The notes beneath the pieces are model-generated. The model made no database searches. It was not told the origin of the DNA and worked only from the letters and a program-made list of their open reading frames with translations. Made by a program: the position numbers and the translations under genes. A DNA stretch of 64,000 nt from Chlorobiota bacterium (lineage in GTDB: Bacteria > Bacteroidota > Ignavibacteria > OLB7): contig CP065014.1 in NCBI GenBank assembly GCA_016700335.1, positions 1,587,001-1,651,000 of the forward strand, read 5' to 3'. This document shows positions 54,275-63,516 of this stretch, piece by piece; position 1 is the stretch's first letter, and the number at the start of each line of letters is the position of its first letter.

Positions 54275-56391
54275 TTAAGAAATATAATTTTTTTGATAAT
54301 TGGATTTGAATTTTCAACTGATTTTACTATTAAATAATACATACCAGATGAAAACAAATTTGGTTTTAAAGGAATTTGATTAATCCCACTAATTAACTCA
54401 CCTTCAAACAAACATTCGCTATATGACACTAAACTATTTTCAATAGTTACACTTACAATTGTATTTCTTTTTAAATAAAGTTCTATAAATTCATTTCCAT
54501 TACCATAAATAGGGTTTTCAGAAATTTTAACTAGAAAAACATTCTGTAAATCATTTTTATTTATAATTTTTTTTGAATCAGGAAAGCATCCATTATCTTT
54601 TATAACAAACAAACCTTTTCCTATAGAATTCATTTTTAAAAAACCATTGCTAAAACTACCACTAGTTAATTCTATAGTTGATGACTCAGGTGTTCCATAT
54701 AAAACTTTAAATTTTAATCGTGCAAATTCACCTTTATTTATAATAGTACTACTTTTACCTATTACTTTTGAAATTGCATTATTGTTATCAAACAAATTTT
54801 CTACAATATTATAAATTGTCGATTTGGAGTCATTACCAGAAATAACATACTCAAGATTTAAAAGTCTCTTATCATACTTTATATTAAAATTTAAATCATT
54901 TACATTATAATTACTTAGAGTTGAGTCAGCATAAACATTTATATAAAAATAATCTCCATTTGAACCATAAACTGTATCATTTAACATTACATTTAATGAA
55001 CTAATACCATACCCAGAAACCTTAACCTTTAATTCCTGATTATCGCAACTATTATAGTTGTAATATACATATCCTTCGTTAAACCCTAAATTATCTGGCA
55101 AGAAACAAATTGTAACTGGATAACCTTTTCCTTCATTAACAATGAATGGTGGTTTAGGTTGATTAGATCTAAAAACATTTGATACTTTATTAAATTTATC
55201 TTTTACGATAGTATTTGTAACTGTTAAATTCCCTGAACTATCATTGTTATTAATCACAAAACTCTTACAAAAATCCGTCCCAACTTTTACAGTATCAAAT
55301 TGAAATTCTTTAGAAGATAATTCAGATTTATTTATTTTAATAGATAATGGTAACTCTGTTGTTCCTCCAAAATTTGAAAGTTCAGCAATAGAATCTATAA
55401 CACATTGAAGTTCATTACAATTATTAATCTCAAACAATTTCCCTTTACTATTTAATGAAATATCATTGTAATAATCTCTACCCACAATAGTTAAATTATC
55501 TGCAATTATAAAGACTCTTACATTGTATAAAAATGCATTATTTAATACTATTTTAGAACCAGCATTTATTTCACTTATATCTGGATCCCCACTAACATAC
55601 AAAATTGATAAACGATTTTTTAAATTTGATTTTTTAATTCCTTGAGTTAATTCTCTTATTGCCCATCCAGCCATACGTTCTTTATTTGCTGGGGAAATTG
55701 TATTCATCGAGCTTATAGCATCTGTTAGAAATTTTTGTTGGTTTATCTTTATTGGACCATATAATGGCTTTGTATTTGGTGAGATATTATTTAATATATC
55801 ACCAAGATATTTAGTCGAATAAACTAACATTAATAATTCATCATTAACTTTTTCAATTGGTTTATTAAATATATATCTTGAAATAAAATCTGATATGTAT
55901 TTTTTAGCTAGTGATAATTTATCATTAGGAATAGTTTGACAATTCATAGGGTTAAACATATTAGTACTTTCGTCAATACCAATACCGAAGGAGGTGCTAA
56001 CTCTAGCATTACTAACTATATCTAAAGTGTCATCGATTAGTCCTTTCCTATTAACTGATTTGAGTAAAATGAAGATTGAATACTTTTTACCAGACTTAAC
56101 AATTAATGGATACTTAATGCTTTGAGCAACTGAATATCCACTGTTTTGATTTTTTAAATTTATCGAATTAATTATTAAATCATTTTTGGAAGTATTTGTT
56201 AATACAATTTGAACTGAATCAAAAATAGAACAATTTGCAGTCTCATATTTGATTGGATCAAAAGTAAACTTACCAATTCTTTCACAACTAAAAAATACTT
56301 CTTCATCTGGTGAGTAACAAATTCTTTGTAACTGACTGAATAGGTTATTTGGTAAAAGTAATATTAGATATATCAATAACTTAACTTTCAT
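54271..56391 (-). CDS. T9SS-sorted paralogue with degenerate VWA and cohesin-like domains
   Basis: 706 residues, the same domain order as its downstream neighbour but shorter. An Ig-like start (VQIVLTNTSKNDLII) leads into a VWA-like domain at about 135-330, where the MIDAS reads Asp140-x-Ser142-x-Asn144 (IDESTNM) instead of DxSxS, so metal binding may be altered. The second Ig segment (CKSFVINNNDSS), a cohesin-like part (DYFYINVYADSTLSNYNV) and a T9SS tail (SGMYYLIVKSV, IIKKIIFLK end) follow. It lies 65 bases after the metallopeptidase-like gene and overlaps the next gene by 4 bases (translational coupling likely). Confidence 0.78.
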   Translation of the reverse strand: MKVKLLIYLILLLPNNLFSQLQRICYSPDEEVFFSCERIGKFTFDPIKYETANCSIFDSVQIVLTNTSKNDLIINSINLKNQNSGYSVAQSIKYPLIVKSGKKYSIFILLKSVNRKGLIDDTLDIVSNARVSTSFGIGIDESTNMFNPMNCQTIPNDKLSLAKKYISDFISRYIFNKPIEKVNDELLMLVYSTKYLGDILNNISPNTKPLYGPIKINQQKFLTDAISSMNTISPANKERMAGWAIRELTQGIKKSNLKNRLSILYVSGDPDISEINAGSKIVLNNAFLYNVRVFIIADNLTIVGRDYYNDISLNSKGKLFEINNCNELQCVIDSIAELSNFGGTTELPLSIKINKSELSSKEFQFDTVKVGTDFCKSFVINNNDSSGNLTVTNTIVKDKFNKVSNVFRSNQPKPPFIVNEGKGYPVTICFLPDNLGFNEGYVYYNYNSCDNQELKVKVSGYGISSLNVMLNDTVYGSNGDYFYINVYADSTLSNYNVNDLNFNIKYDKRLLNLEYVISGNDSKSTIYNIVENLFDNNNAISKVIGKSSTIINKGEFARLKFKVLYGTPESSTIELTSGSFSNGFLKMNSIGKGLFVIKDNGCFPDSKKIINKNDLQNVFLVKISENPIYGNGNEFIELYLKRNTIVSVTIENSLVSYSECLFEGELISGINQIPLKPNLFSSGMYYLIVKSVENSNPIIKKIIFLK

Positions 56392-56456
56392 AATTTAACT
56401 TTAATTCAAATAAAATTTTGATTCAAATAAAATTTTATCTTGATTAACAAATAAAT

Positions 56457-58148
56457 TTAATTTTTATAATTGAATAAAACATTTGAAATCCCATTTTCAG
56501 TTATCATATTTAAAATGTAAATTCCAGATGATTGGTTAGACAAATCTACATTAAAAATATTTTCGCCTAAGTATAATTCTTTGTAATTAATTTTATCAGA
56601 TATATTCTTACCATTTAAATCAAACACCCTGTATTCAAGTTTAGTATTTTTATCAACTTGAACTTGAACTTTTAAATTGTTTTGAGATAATTTATAACTT
56701 GTTTTTAAATTAGAAAGATTTTCATTAACTCCTGCCAAACAATTTGAGGAACTCCACTCTACGATTTGTTCATCAATTGATTTACTTGAAATTGCAAATA
56801 CTATTTTATCGAAATAACCTCTTTCTCCTAGACAATAATCTACATTATTTTTTAGATCTACAATCTCATAAACATTAATTCCTCTAAATAAAATTGCAGA
56901 AATAGAATTTGGATAGTTGCTTTTGAATTTAACTTGTAATCCTGTTGGATTGTTGTAAGTTATATATGATATTCCAAAAGACTCAAATGCTATTGAATTC
57001 GTTGAAGGATAATTCAAACCATTATAAGTTATTTGAGTAGGTTTTGGGGCACTTGATAAAGTTAGTTTTTGTTTGAATGAATACCTTGGGTCATCATTAG
57101 ATTGTAAATACAAAGCAATTGAATAATTCTTATGTAATTCTTGCCAAGAAAAATTGCTTTTACTTATCTTCAATGCTTCATTTATTCTATCAGAACCATA
57201 ATTCTGATTTTTTACAAGTTCAGTTAAAGTTTTTTCTCCAGCTTGTTCATATATATACTCTATATAAGTCATCATTCTTTCATAATCTGCTAACAAATCA
57301 TTGTTATTTTCATTTGTCCATCTAAATAAATCAGTATTAGTTTTTTTGAAATAAATACTATTTCCCCTGGTTATATAACCACATAAAATACTTGCTGTTT
57401 CACTACAACCTTCATTTATAGAAATTTCACTATCTGGATTTTTTCCATTGTGAATTAAATGTTGGAATTCATGAGCTAATGTTGAAAGAATTTGATTAAT
57501 ACCACCTGCTATTCCTTCTTTAGAATCTATGTAAAGTATGTTTAATTTATTAGAACCAATTTCATCTGTTTGATCAATTTTAGAAAAGTATCCTAATATA
57601 ACACCACCTCCTGATGGTTGTTTAATATCTAATAATAAAAAATCTGTTTTATTATTAAATTTATATTTAGTTGAAGCTTTACCAAATACCTCTTCATCAT
57701 TATCTAAAATACCCAAATTGGGATTACGAGATTTTGAGGATGTTTTCTTCTCTAATGCATCAGTTAACTGACTAATTGTGCTTGTTAAGGTATTTGAATT
57801 TATTCTTTTTAACTCATTATTTTCGACCCAAATCCTGATTTGATCCCCTTCTGATTTTAATGTAGCTTTTACCTCTTCATAGTCTTCTTTTACTCTATTG
57901 TATGTAAAAAATGATAATTCATCTCCAATTTTGAATAAGTTATTTTTATGAATTTTATCATTTGATTTATCTATTAATTTATTATACAATTCTAAATTTC
58001 TTTTCTTTGTATTTTCTAAATAAAATTTATTAGATATTTTATTATATTCTAAAAATCCACAATTATGTTTTTCTTCAATTTGTTCTTGAGAAAAGGTATT
58101 GTTAATAAAAAAATAAAATGAAATTAGTGTAAGAAATAATATTTGCAT
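56457..58148 (-). CDS. T9SS-sorted zinc metallopeptidase-like protein (HExxH)
   Basis: 563 residues with signal sequence (LFLTLISFYFFINNTFS). The active-site segment is LAHEFQHLIHNG (His226, Glu227, His230), followed by INEGCSE, whose Glu may be the third zinc ligand, as in M30 (hyicolysin-like) and gluzincin enzymes. A beta-rich region and a T9SS tail (LEYRVFDLNGKNI, QSSGIYILNMI) complete it. It is first of the five-gene minus-strand run. Substrate unknown; it could process neighbouring surface proteins. Confidence 0.78.
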   Translation of the reverse strand: MQILFLTLISFYFFINNTFSQEQIEEKHNCGFLEYNKISNKFYLENTKKRNLELYNKLIDKSNDKIHKNNLFKIGDELSFFTYNRVKEDYEEVKATLKSEGDQIRIWVENNELKRINSNTLTSTISQLTDALEKKTSSKSRNPNLGILDNDEEVFGKASTKYKFNNKTDFLLLDIKQPSGGGVILGYFSKIDQTDEIGSNKLNILYIDSKEGIAGGINQILSTLAHEFQHLIHNGKNPDSEISINEGCSETASILCGYITRGNSIYFKKTNTDLFRWTNENNNDLLADYERMMTYIEYIYEQAGEKTLTELVKNQNYGSDRINEALKISKSNFSWQELHKNYSIALYLQSNDDPRYSFKQKLTLSSAPKPTQITYNGLNYPSTNSIAFESFGISYITYNNPTGLQVKFKSNYPNSISAILFRGINVYEIVDLKNNVDYCLGERGYFDKIVFAISSKSIDEQIVEWSSSNCLAGVNENLSNLKTSYKLSQNNLKVQVQVDKNTKLEYRVFDLNGKNISDKINYKELYLGENIFNVDLSNQSSGIYILNMITENGISNVLFNYKN

Positions 58149-58266
58149 ATAAAATAGTAAATTAGATAGATTTGATTTTGAGGATAGATATTAAAATAAG
58201 AAGTAAAAATTGTAAATTAAGAATTAATTAAACTAAAAATGATTTACACAAATTACAAAATTCATT

Positions 58267-58800
58267 TTATCCATTGTTTGGTTCCCAAACTTCTGCCAAA
58301 ACACAATCCCAACGAAACTTGAATTCATCTTTTGGATCATAAACTTCAGTTTGAAGATTTACAACAATAGTTTCAGGGGATGATAAAGCTTTCCAACCAT
58401 GCATAACTCCTGGTGGAATTAATATTAAAGAAGGATTTTGAATTCCAATTATAAAACTATTTACTTCACCAAATGTTAGTGATTCAATTCTTAGGTCTAC
58501 ACAAACAACTTGCAATTTACCTCTAGTAACTGTAAATTGATCTGTATGAATTTCATGTAAATGCCAACATTTAGTTACTCCATAATCAGTAGCAGATTGG
58601 TAAACATGCTTTGGCAATGAAAAACCTTCTTTTTCTACCCAAGGTAAGCTCCAAAGCTCAATAACATCTCCTCTACCATCAACAATTGTATCTAATTTTT
58701 TATGTTTAATACCATTTATTGTTGGACCACTAAAAGTTGATTTAATTTTAAAATTAATTTCTAACAAATCTTCTTCTACTAACTCATTTAAGTTTTTCAT
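58267..58800 (-). CDS. RmlC-like cupin, dTDP-4-dehydrorhamnose 3,5-epimerase family
   Basis: 177 residues with a single RmlC-type cupin: DTIVDGRGDVIELW, HVYQSATDYGVTKCWHLHEIHTDQFTVTRGKL (related form) and LILIPPGVMHGWKAL. The conserved His pair region and the GVMHGW motif match the family, but the catalytic residues of true RmlC are not all obvious, so it may be a related NDP-sugar epimerase or a cupin of other function. No rmlA, B or D gene is adjacent. It stands alone, 118 bases from the T9SS run. Confidence 0.8.
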   Translation of the reverse strand: MKNLNELVEEDLLEINFKIKSTFSGPTINGIKHKKLDTIVDGRGDVIELWSLPWVEKEGFSLPKHVYQSATDYGVTKCWHLHEIHTDQFTVTRGKLQVVCVDLRIESLTFGEVNSFIIGIQNPSLILIPPGVMHGWKALSSPETIVVNLQTEVYDPKDEFKFRWDCVLAEVWEPNNG

Positions 58801-58995
58801 ATTACAAAAATAGTATTATGTTATAAATTAATTTGTTGAATTTCATATTTCTATTTAATAGAAAATAGTGTCATTGAATTATCAAGCTATGTTTTAATTG
58901 AATTTTAATTTTTAATATTTATTAAAAAATCAAATAATATTAAAACCAAAACTAAAAATCAATAAATCAATTAAATTTTCTTACAAATTTTTCAT

Positions 58996-59003
58996 TAAAT
59001 TTG
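58996..59003 (+). promoter_or_regulatory. Candidate -7 box for hppA
   Basis: TAAATTTG fits TAnnTTTG. Its last TTG is also the first in-frame alternative start codon of the hppA frame at 59001, which argues that translation begins downstream at the ATG at 59070. No clear -33 TTG. Confidence 0.35.
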
Positions 59004-59069
59004 TGGCTTAAATATATTTTCATCATTCGATTATTAAATAATTTCAATAAATCTCTTTATAATTTTTCA

Positions 59070-61172
59070 ATGACAAACTTAGTTTATTTGGTTCCTTTAC
59101 TTGGCTTAATCGGACTGGTGTTTATGTTCTTTAAAGCAAGGTGGGTAACCAAGCAGGAGGCTGGAGACCAAAGAATGCAAGAGATTGCAAGATACATAGC
59201 TGAAGGTGCCATTGCATTCTTAAAAGCAGAATGGAAAGTTCTTGGAATATTTGCATTAATTGCCTCAGTGTTACTTGGTTGGAGTGGTACTTTAGTTCCA
59301 GAATCAAGCCCAATAATTGCTATTGCTTTTTTGATAGGGGCATTCTTTTCTGCAACAGCAGGTTATATAGGAATGAATATTGCAACCAAAGCAAATGTTA
59401 GAACTACTCAAGCAGCAAAAACTTCATTGGCAAAAGCATTGCAAGTTTCTTTTAATGGTGGAACTGTTATGGGGCTTGGTGTTGCTGGATTAGCTGTTCT
59501 GGGGTTAAGTACTTTATTTATAGTATTTTATTATTTGTTTGTGCCAGCTGGATCTCAGATAAATGGAATAGAAATGAAAAAGGTAATTGAAGTTCTTGCT
59601 GGTTTTTCATTAGGTGCAGAGTCAATTGCATTATTCGCAAGAGTAGGTGGTGGTATTTATACTAAAGCCGCAGATGTTGGTGCAGATTTGGTTGGAAAAG
59701 TTGAAGCTGGTATTCCCGAAGATGATCCAAGAAACCCTGCTACTATTGCTGATAATGTAGGTGATAATGTAGGTGATGTGGCTGGGATGGGTGCTGATCT
59801 ATTTGGTAGTTATGTTGCAACAATTTTAGCTACCATGGTGCTTGGACAAGAAATAGATGCTAAGGCAGATTCATTTGGAGGGCTATCACCAATCTTATTA
59901 CCAATGGTTATTGCAGGACTTGGAATAATTTTTTCTATAATTGGTACTTTTTTCGTAAAAATTAAAAATGAAAATTCTAATGTTCAAAATGCATTAAATC
60001 TAGGTAATTGGACTTCAATAATCCTAACTGCAATTGCATCATATTTTTTAGTTAATTATATGTTACCTGATGATATGTCAATTAGAGGTTATGCATTTAC
60101 AAAAATGCATGTTTTTTATGCAATTATTTTGGGACTAGTTGTAGGTACTTTAATGAGTATGATAACTGAATATTATACTTCAATGGGAAGAAGACCTGTA
60201 AAATCTATAGTTCAGCAATCTTCAACTGGTCATGCCACAAATATTATTGGTGGATTATCTGTTGGTATGGAATCAACTGTAATACCAATATTAATTCTTG
60301 CAATTGGCATATATGGTTCTTATAAATTGGCTGGGCTTTATGGAGTTGCTATTGCAGCAGCTGGAATGATGGCTACTACTGCAATGCAACTTGCAATAGA
60401 TGCTTTTGGTCCTATTGCTGATAACGCAGGTGGAATAGCTGAAATGGCTGCTTTACCTAAAGAAGTTAGATCCAGAACTGATACACTTGATGCTGTTGGA
60501 AATACAACTGCTGCAACAGGAAAAGGCTTTGCAATTGCCTCTGCAGCATTGACTTCCCTTGCATTATTTGCTGCTTTTGTTGGTGTAGCTAAAATCAATG
60601 CCATTGATATTTATAAAGCAGATGTTTTAGCGGGCTTGTTCATCGGCGGAATGATTCCATACATTTTTTCTGCATTAGCAATTTCTGCTGTAGGTCGTGC
60701 TGCTATGGCTATGGTTGAAGAAGTTCGCCGTCAGTTTAGAGAAATACCAGGGATAATGGAAGGAACAGGAAAGCCTGAATACGAAAAATGCGTTGCTATT
60801 TCAACAAAAGCATCAATTAGAGAAATGATTTTACCAGGAGCTATAGCTTTAACTACTCCTATAATAATTGGCTTTGCTTTTGGTCCGGAAGTACTTGGAG
60901 GATTGTTAGCTGGTGTAACAGTTTCTGGAGTGTTAATGGGTATATTCCAATCAAATGCTGGTGGCGCTTGGGATAACGCTAAAAAATCTTTTGAAAAAGG
61001 TGTAATGATTAACGGTAAAATGGAATATAAGGGATCAGAAGCTCATAAAGCTTCAGTTACAGGAGATACTGTGGGAGATCCATTTAAAGATACATCAGGA
61101 CCGTCTATGAATATTCTAATAAAATTGATGAGTATTGTCTCTTTGGTTATAGCACCTCATATTGCTAGATAA
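59070..61172 (+). CDS. hppA: Membrane-bound, K+-dependent-type proton/sodium-translocating pyrophosphatase
   Basis: Hydrolyses PPi to pump H+ or Na+ across the inner membrane. From the preferred ATG it is 700 residues with about 15-16 transmembrane helices. The PPi-binding segment has DVGADLVGKVEAGIPEDDPRNP and DNVGDNVGDVAGMGADLFGSY in related form, plus the late DTVGDPFKDTSGPS. The sequence GNTTAATGKG carries Ala where K+-independent enzymes have Lys, so it belongs to the K+-dependent group, which includes both Na+ and H+ pumps; the ion is not decided. A 23-residue upstream extension is unlikely because it overlaps the promoter box. Confidence 0.95.
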   Translation: MTNLVYLVPLLGLIGLVFMFFKARWVTKQEAGDQRMQEIARYIAEGAIAFLKAEWKVLGIFALIASVLLGWSGTLVPESSPIIAIAFLIGAFFSATAGYIGMNIATKANVRTTQAAKTSLAKALQVSFNGGTVMGLGVAGLAVLGLSTLFIVFYYLFVPAGSQINGIEMKKVIEVLAGFSLGAESIALFARVGGGIYTKAADVGADLVGKVEAGIPEDDPRNPATIADNVGDNVGDVAGMGADLFGSYVATILATMVLGQEIDAKADSFGGLSPILLPMVIAGLGIIFSIIGTFFVKIKNENSNVQNALNLGNWTSIILTAIASYFLVNYMLPDDMSIRGYAFTKMHVFYAIILGLVVGTLMSMITEYYTSMGRRPVKSIVQQSSTGHATNIIGGLSVGMESTVIPILILAIGIYGSYKLAGLYGVAIAAAGMMATTAMQLAIDAFGPIADNAGGIAEMAALPKEVRSRTDTLDAVGNTTAATGKGFAIASAALTSLALFAAFVGVAKINAIDIYKADVLAGLFIGGMIPYIFSALAISAVGRAAMAMVEEVRRQFREIPGIMEGTGKPEYEKCVAISTKASIREMILPGAIALTTPIIIGFAFGPEVLGGLLAGVTVSGVLMGIFQSNAGGAWDNAKKSFEKGVMINGKMEYKGSEAHKASVTGDTVGDPFKDTSGPSMNILIKLMSIVSLVIAPHIAR

Positions 61173-61231
61173 TTTTGTTAATTTATAAACTTGGTTTTTT
61201 GAATATTATTTAATAATTTTTCAATTGAAAT

Positions 61232-61945
61232 ATGGGTCGTGCTTTTGAATTCCGAAAAGGTAGAAAATTAAAACGTTGGGGGAAAATGTCAGTTTCATTT
61301 ACCCGAATTGGTCGTGAAATTGCTATGGCTGCTAAAAGTGGAGGTGGTGATCCGGATACAAACTCTAGATTAAGAATGGCGATACAAAATGCGAAAGCAG
61401 CAAATATGCCAAAAGATAGAGTTGAATCAGCTATTATTAGAGCTACTAATAAAGATGCTAGCAATTATGAAGAAGTTATTTATGAAGGTTATGCTTCTCA
61501 TGGAGTTGCAATATTAGTTGAAACTGCAACCGATAACCCAACAAGAACTGTTGCTCATGTTAGATCTTGCTTTAATCGTGGTGGTGGTGCTTTAGGGAAA
61601 TCTGGGTCTTTAGAATTCATTTTTGATAGAAAAGGTATTTTTAAAATTGACCCTACAAGTTTGGATTTAGATGATTTAGAACTTGAATTAATTGATTTTG
61701 GCTTGGAAGAATTAATTAATGAAGAAGATGAAACATTAATCTATACTAATTATGATGATTTTTTAAAAATGCAAAAAGCTTTAGAGGATAGGAAAATTAA
61801 TGTAATTTCTGCAGAAAAAGATAGAATCCCCAATAGCACCGTTGATGTTAATGATGAACTTCAAATTGATATTTACAAACTAATTGATAAAATGGAAGAT
61901 GATGATGATGTAATAGCTGTCTATCATAATATGAATGAAACTTAA
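61232..61945 (+). CDS. YebC/PmpR/TACO1 family protein
   Basis: 237 residues with the full family pattern: MGRAFEFRKGRKLKRWGKM, ARK-like FTRIGREIAMAAKSGGGDPD, NSRLRMAIQNAKAANMPKDRVESAI, EEVIYEGYASHGVAILVETATDN, RTVAHVRSCFNRGGGALGKSGS and a C-terminal acidic part. Members have been described as transcriptional regulators or as ribosome-associated factors helping translate proline-rich stretches. It is located 59 bases after hppA and is followed by a terminator. Confidence 0.93.
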   Translation: MGRAFEFRKGRKLKRWGKMSVSFTRIGREIAMAAKSGGGDPDTNSRLRMAIQNAKAANMPKDRVESAIIRATNKDASNYEEVIYEGYASHGVAILVETATDNPTRTVAHVRSCFNRGGGALGKSGSLEFIFDRKGIFKIDPTSLDLDDLELELIDFGLEELINEEDETLIYTNYDDFLKMQKALEDRKINVISAEKDRIPNSTVDVNDELQIDIYKLIDKMEDDDDVIAVYHNMNET

Positions 61946-61950
61946 ATATT

Positions 61951-61977
61951 AGGAGGTATATTTACCTCCTTTTTTTT
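61951..61977 (+). terminator. Intrinsic terminator after the YebC-family gene
   Basis: AGGAGGTA and TACCTCCT form an 8-bp perfect stem with a 4-base loop, followed by a run of T. It is 5 bases after the stop. Confidence 0.9.
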
Positions 61978-62042
61978 AATGTCGATTTATAGATTCAATT
62001 TTCTCAATTCCACAAATTTCAAAAATTATTAAAATTATTACA

Positions 62043-62837
62043 ATGCCTAGATATAAATTAACTATTGAATATGACGGTACAAGATATTCTGGATGGCAAA
62101 TTCAAAGATCTGCTAAAACAGTACAGGGTGAAATAATACAAGCTTGTAAACTTGCTTTTGGTGACGTTGGTGAAGTGATGGGTTCAGGAAGAACCGATGC
62201 TGGAGTCCATGCTTTAGCTCAAGTGGCTCACATCGATTTTAAAAAGGAGATTTCTGAGAGAGAAATGATTTATGGTTTAAATGATAATCTCCCTTTTGAC
62301 GTAAATGTTATCTCTTCAATCAAAACTGTAGATAAATTTCATGCAAGATATTCAGCCTTAAAAAGAAGTTATGTTTATCAGATTTCTAGAACAAGATCTG
62401 CTTTCGGTAAAAGTCATTTATGGTGGATTAAAGATACACTTAATTTAGGAACTATGCGAAGAGCAGGATCTTTATGCGTTGGTATGCATGATTTCTCATC
62501 ATTCGCTGAATTAGATAGAACAAATAAAGATGCTACTAAAGTTTTAGTTGATTCTTTAGATATAATTGAATATGGTGATTTAATACTTTTGAGAATTAGA
62601 GCTAGTCACTTTTTATGGAAAATGGTAAGGCGATTAACTGGAGCATTAGTAGAAGTTGGTAGAGGAAATTTGACAGAGAATGAATTTGCAAATGCTCTTA
62701 ATTTTAATACTGAATTCCAGTTAAAATTTACAGCTCCTCCATCTGGATTATTCTTAGAACAAGTATTGTATCCTGGAGATACTTTTATAAAAGAGTTACA
62801 TCCTCCAATTGCCTCTTTAAACTTAACTAATTTTTAG
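62043..62837 (+). CDS. truA: tRNA pseudouridine(38-40) synthase
   Basis: Modifies uridines 38-40 in the anticodon arm of tRNAs. 264 residues: LTIEYDGTRYSGWQIQ, GSGRTDAGVHALAQVAH with the catalytic Asp, FHARYSALKRSYVYQI, DFSSFAELDR and FLWKMVRRLTGALVEVG. Length is usual. The rhomboid gene starts 4 bases later, so they are cotranscribed. Confidence 0.96.
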   Translation: MPRYKLTIEYDGTRYSGWQIQRSAKTVQGEIIQACKLAFGDVGEVMGSGRTDAGVHALAQVAHIDFKKEISEREMIYGLNDNLPFDVNVISSIKTVDKFHARYSALKRSYVYQISRTRSAFGKSHLWWIKDTLNLGTMRRAGSLCVGMHDFSSFAELDRTNKDATKVLVDSLDIIEYGDLILLRIRASHFLWKMVRRLTGALVEVGRGNLTENEFANALNFNTEFQLKFTAPPSGLFLEQVLYPGDTFIKELHPPIASLNLTNF

Positions 62838-62841
62838 ATTA

Positions 62842-63507
62842 ATGTATTTAGTTTACTTCATAATTGGAATAAATATGATTGCCTCATTATATGGTTTTAA
62901 AAATGAATTTTTCCTAGAAAAATTTATGTTTAAAACTGATAAAATACTTCAAAATAAAGAGTATTATAGATTAGTAACTTCTGCATTTATTCATAATGAT
63001 TTATCACATTTAGGATTTAATTTATTTAGCTTTTATTCTTTTGGTAGAATACTAGAAATAGAACTAGGATTTTTTCCATTTTTGATCATCTATTTAGTAA
63101 GTTTAATTGCTTCTGAGTTATTTTCTTTATATGTTCATAGGATAAACCCAAATTATAGAGCTCTAGGTGCTTCGGGAGCAATAAGTGGTGTAATTTTTTC
63201 ATTTATAGTATTTTTCCCAGATACTAAAATGTCTGTTTTTTTTATTCCAGGAATTCCTGCTTGGCTTTTTGGAATTGTTTACACATTAATTTCTATTTAC
63301 GGATTGCAATCAGGGGCTGGAAGAATAGGTCATTCCGCCCATTTAGGAGGTGGTATTGCTGGAGTATTAGTAACTTTAGCAATGTATCCTTTTCTAATTT
63401 TTGAATCAAGTTATGTTATTGCAGGAATTTTAATTCCATTTGTAATTTTTACAATAATATTATTAATTCAACCAAATTTTTTTAACAAAATAAAATCTTT
63501 AGAATAA
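62842..63507 (+). CDS. Rhomboid-family intramembrane serine protease
   Basis: 221 residues with six predicted transmembrane helices. The catalytic dyad is visible: Ser111 in LGASGAISG and His167 in SAHLGGGIAG. HNDLSHLGFNLFSFYSFG, near residues 52-70, equals the family's conserved HxxxHxxxN-like loop region. It cleaves membrane proteins, substrate unknown. It follows truA closely and converges with phoU. Confidence 0.92.
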   Translation: MYLVYFIIGINMIASLYGFKNEFFLEKFMFKTDKILQNKEYYRLVTSAFIHNDLSHLGFNLFSFYSFGRILEIELGFFPFLIIYLVSLIASELFSLYVHRINPNYRALGASGAISGVIFSFIVFFPDTKMSVFFIPGIPAWLFGIVYTLISIYGLQSGAGRIGHSAHLGGGIAGVLVTLAMYPFLIFESSYVIAGILIPFVIFTIILLIQPNFFNKIKSLE

Positions 63508-63516
63508 TTAATAAAC

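Noticed and set aside
59001..59069. A 23-residue N-terminal extension of hppA from TTG
   Set aside because: The TTG is part of the candidate TAAATTTG promoter box, and the ATG at 59070 begins a normal pyrophosphatase N-terminus.
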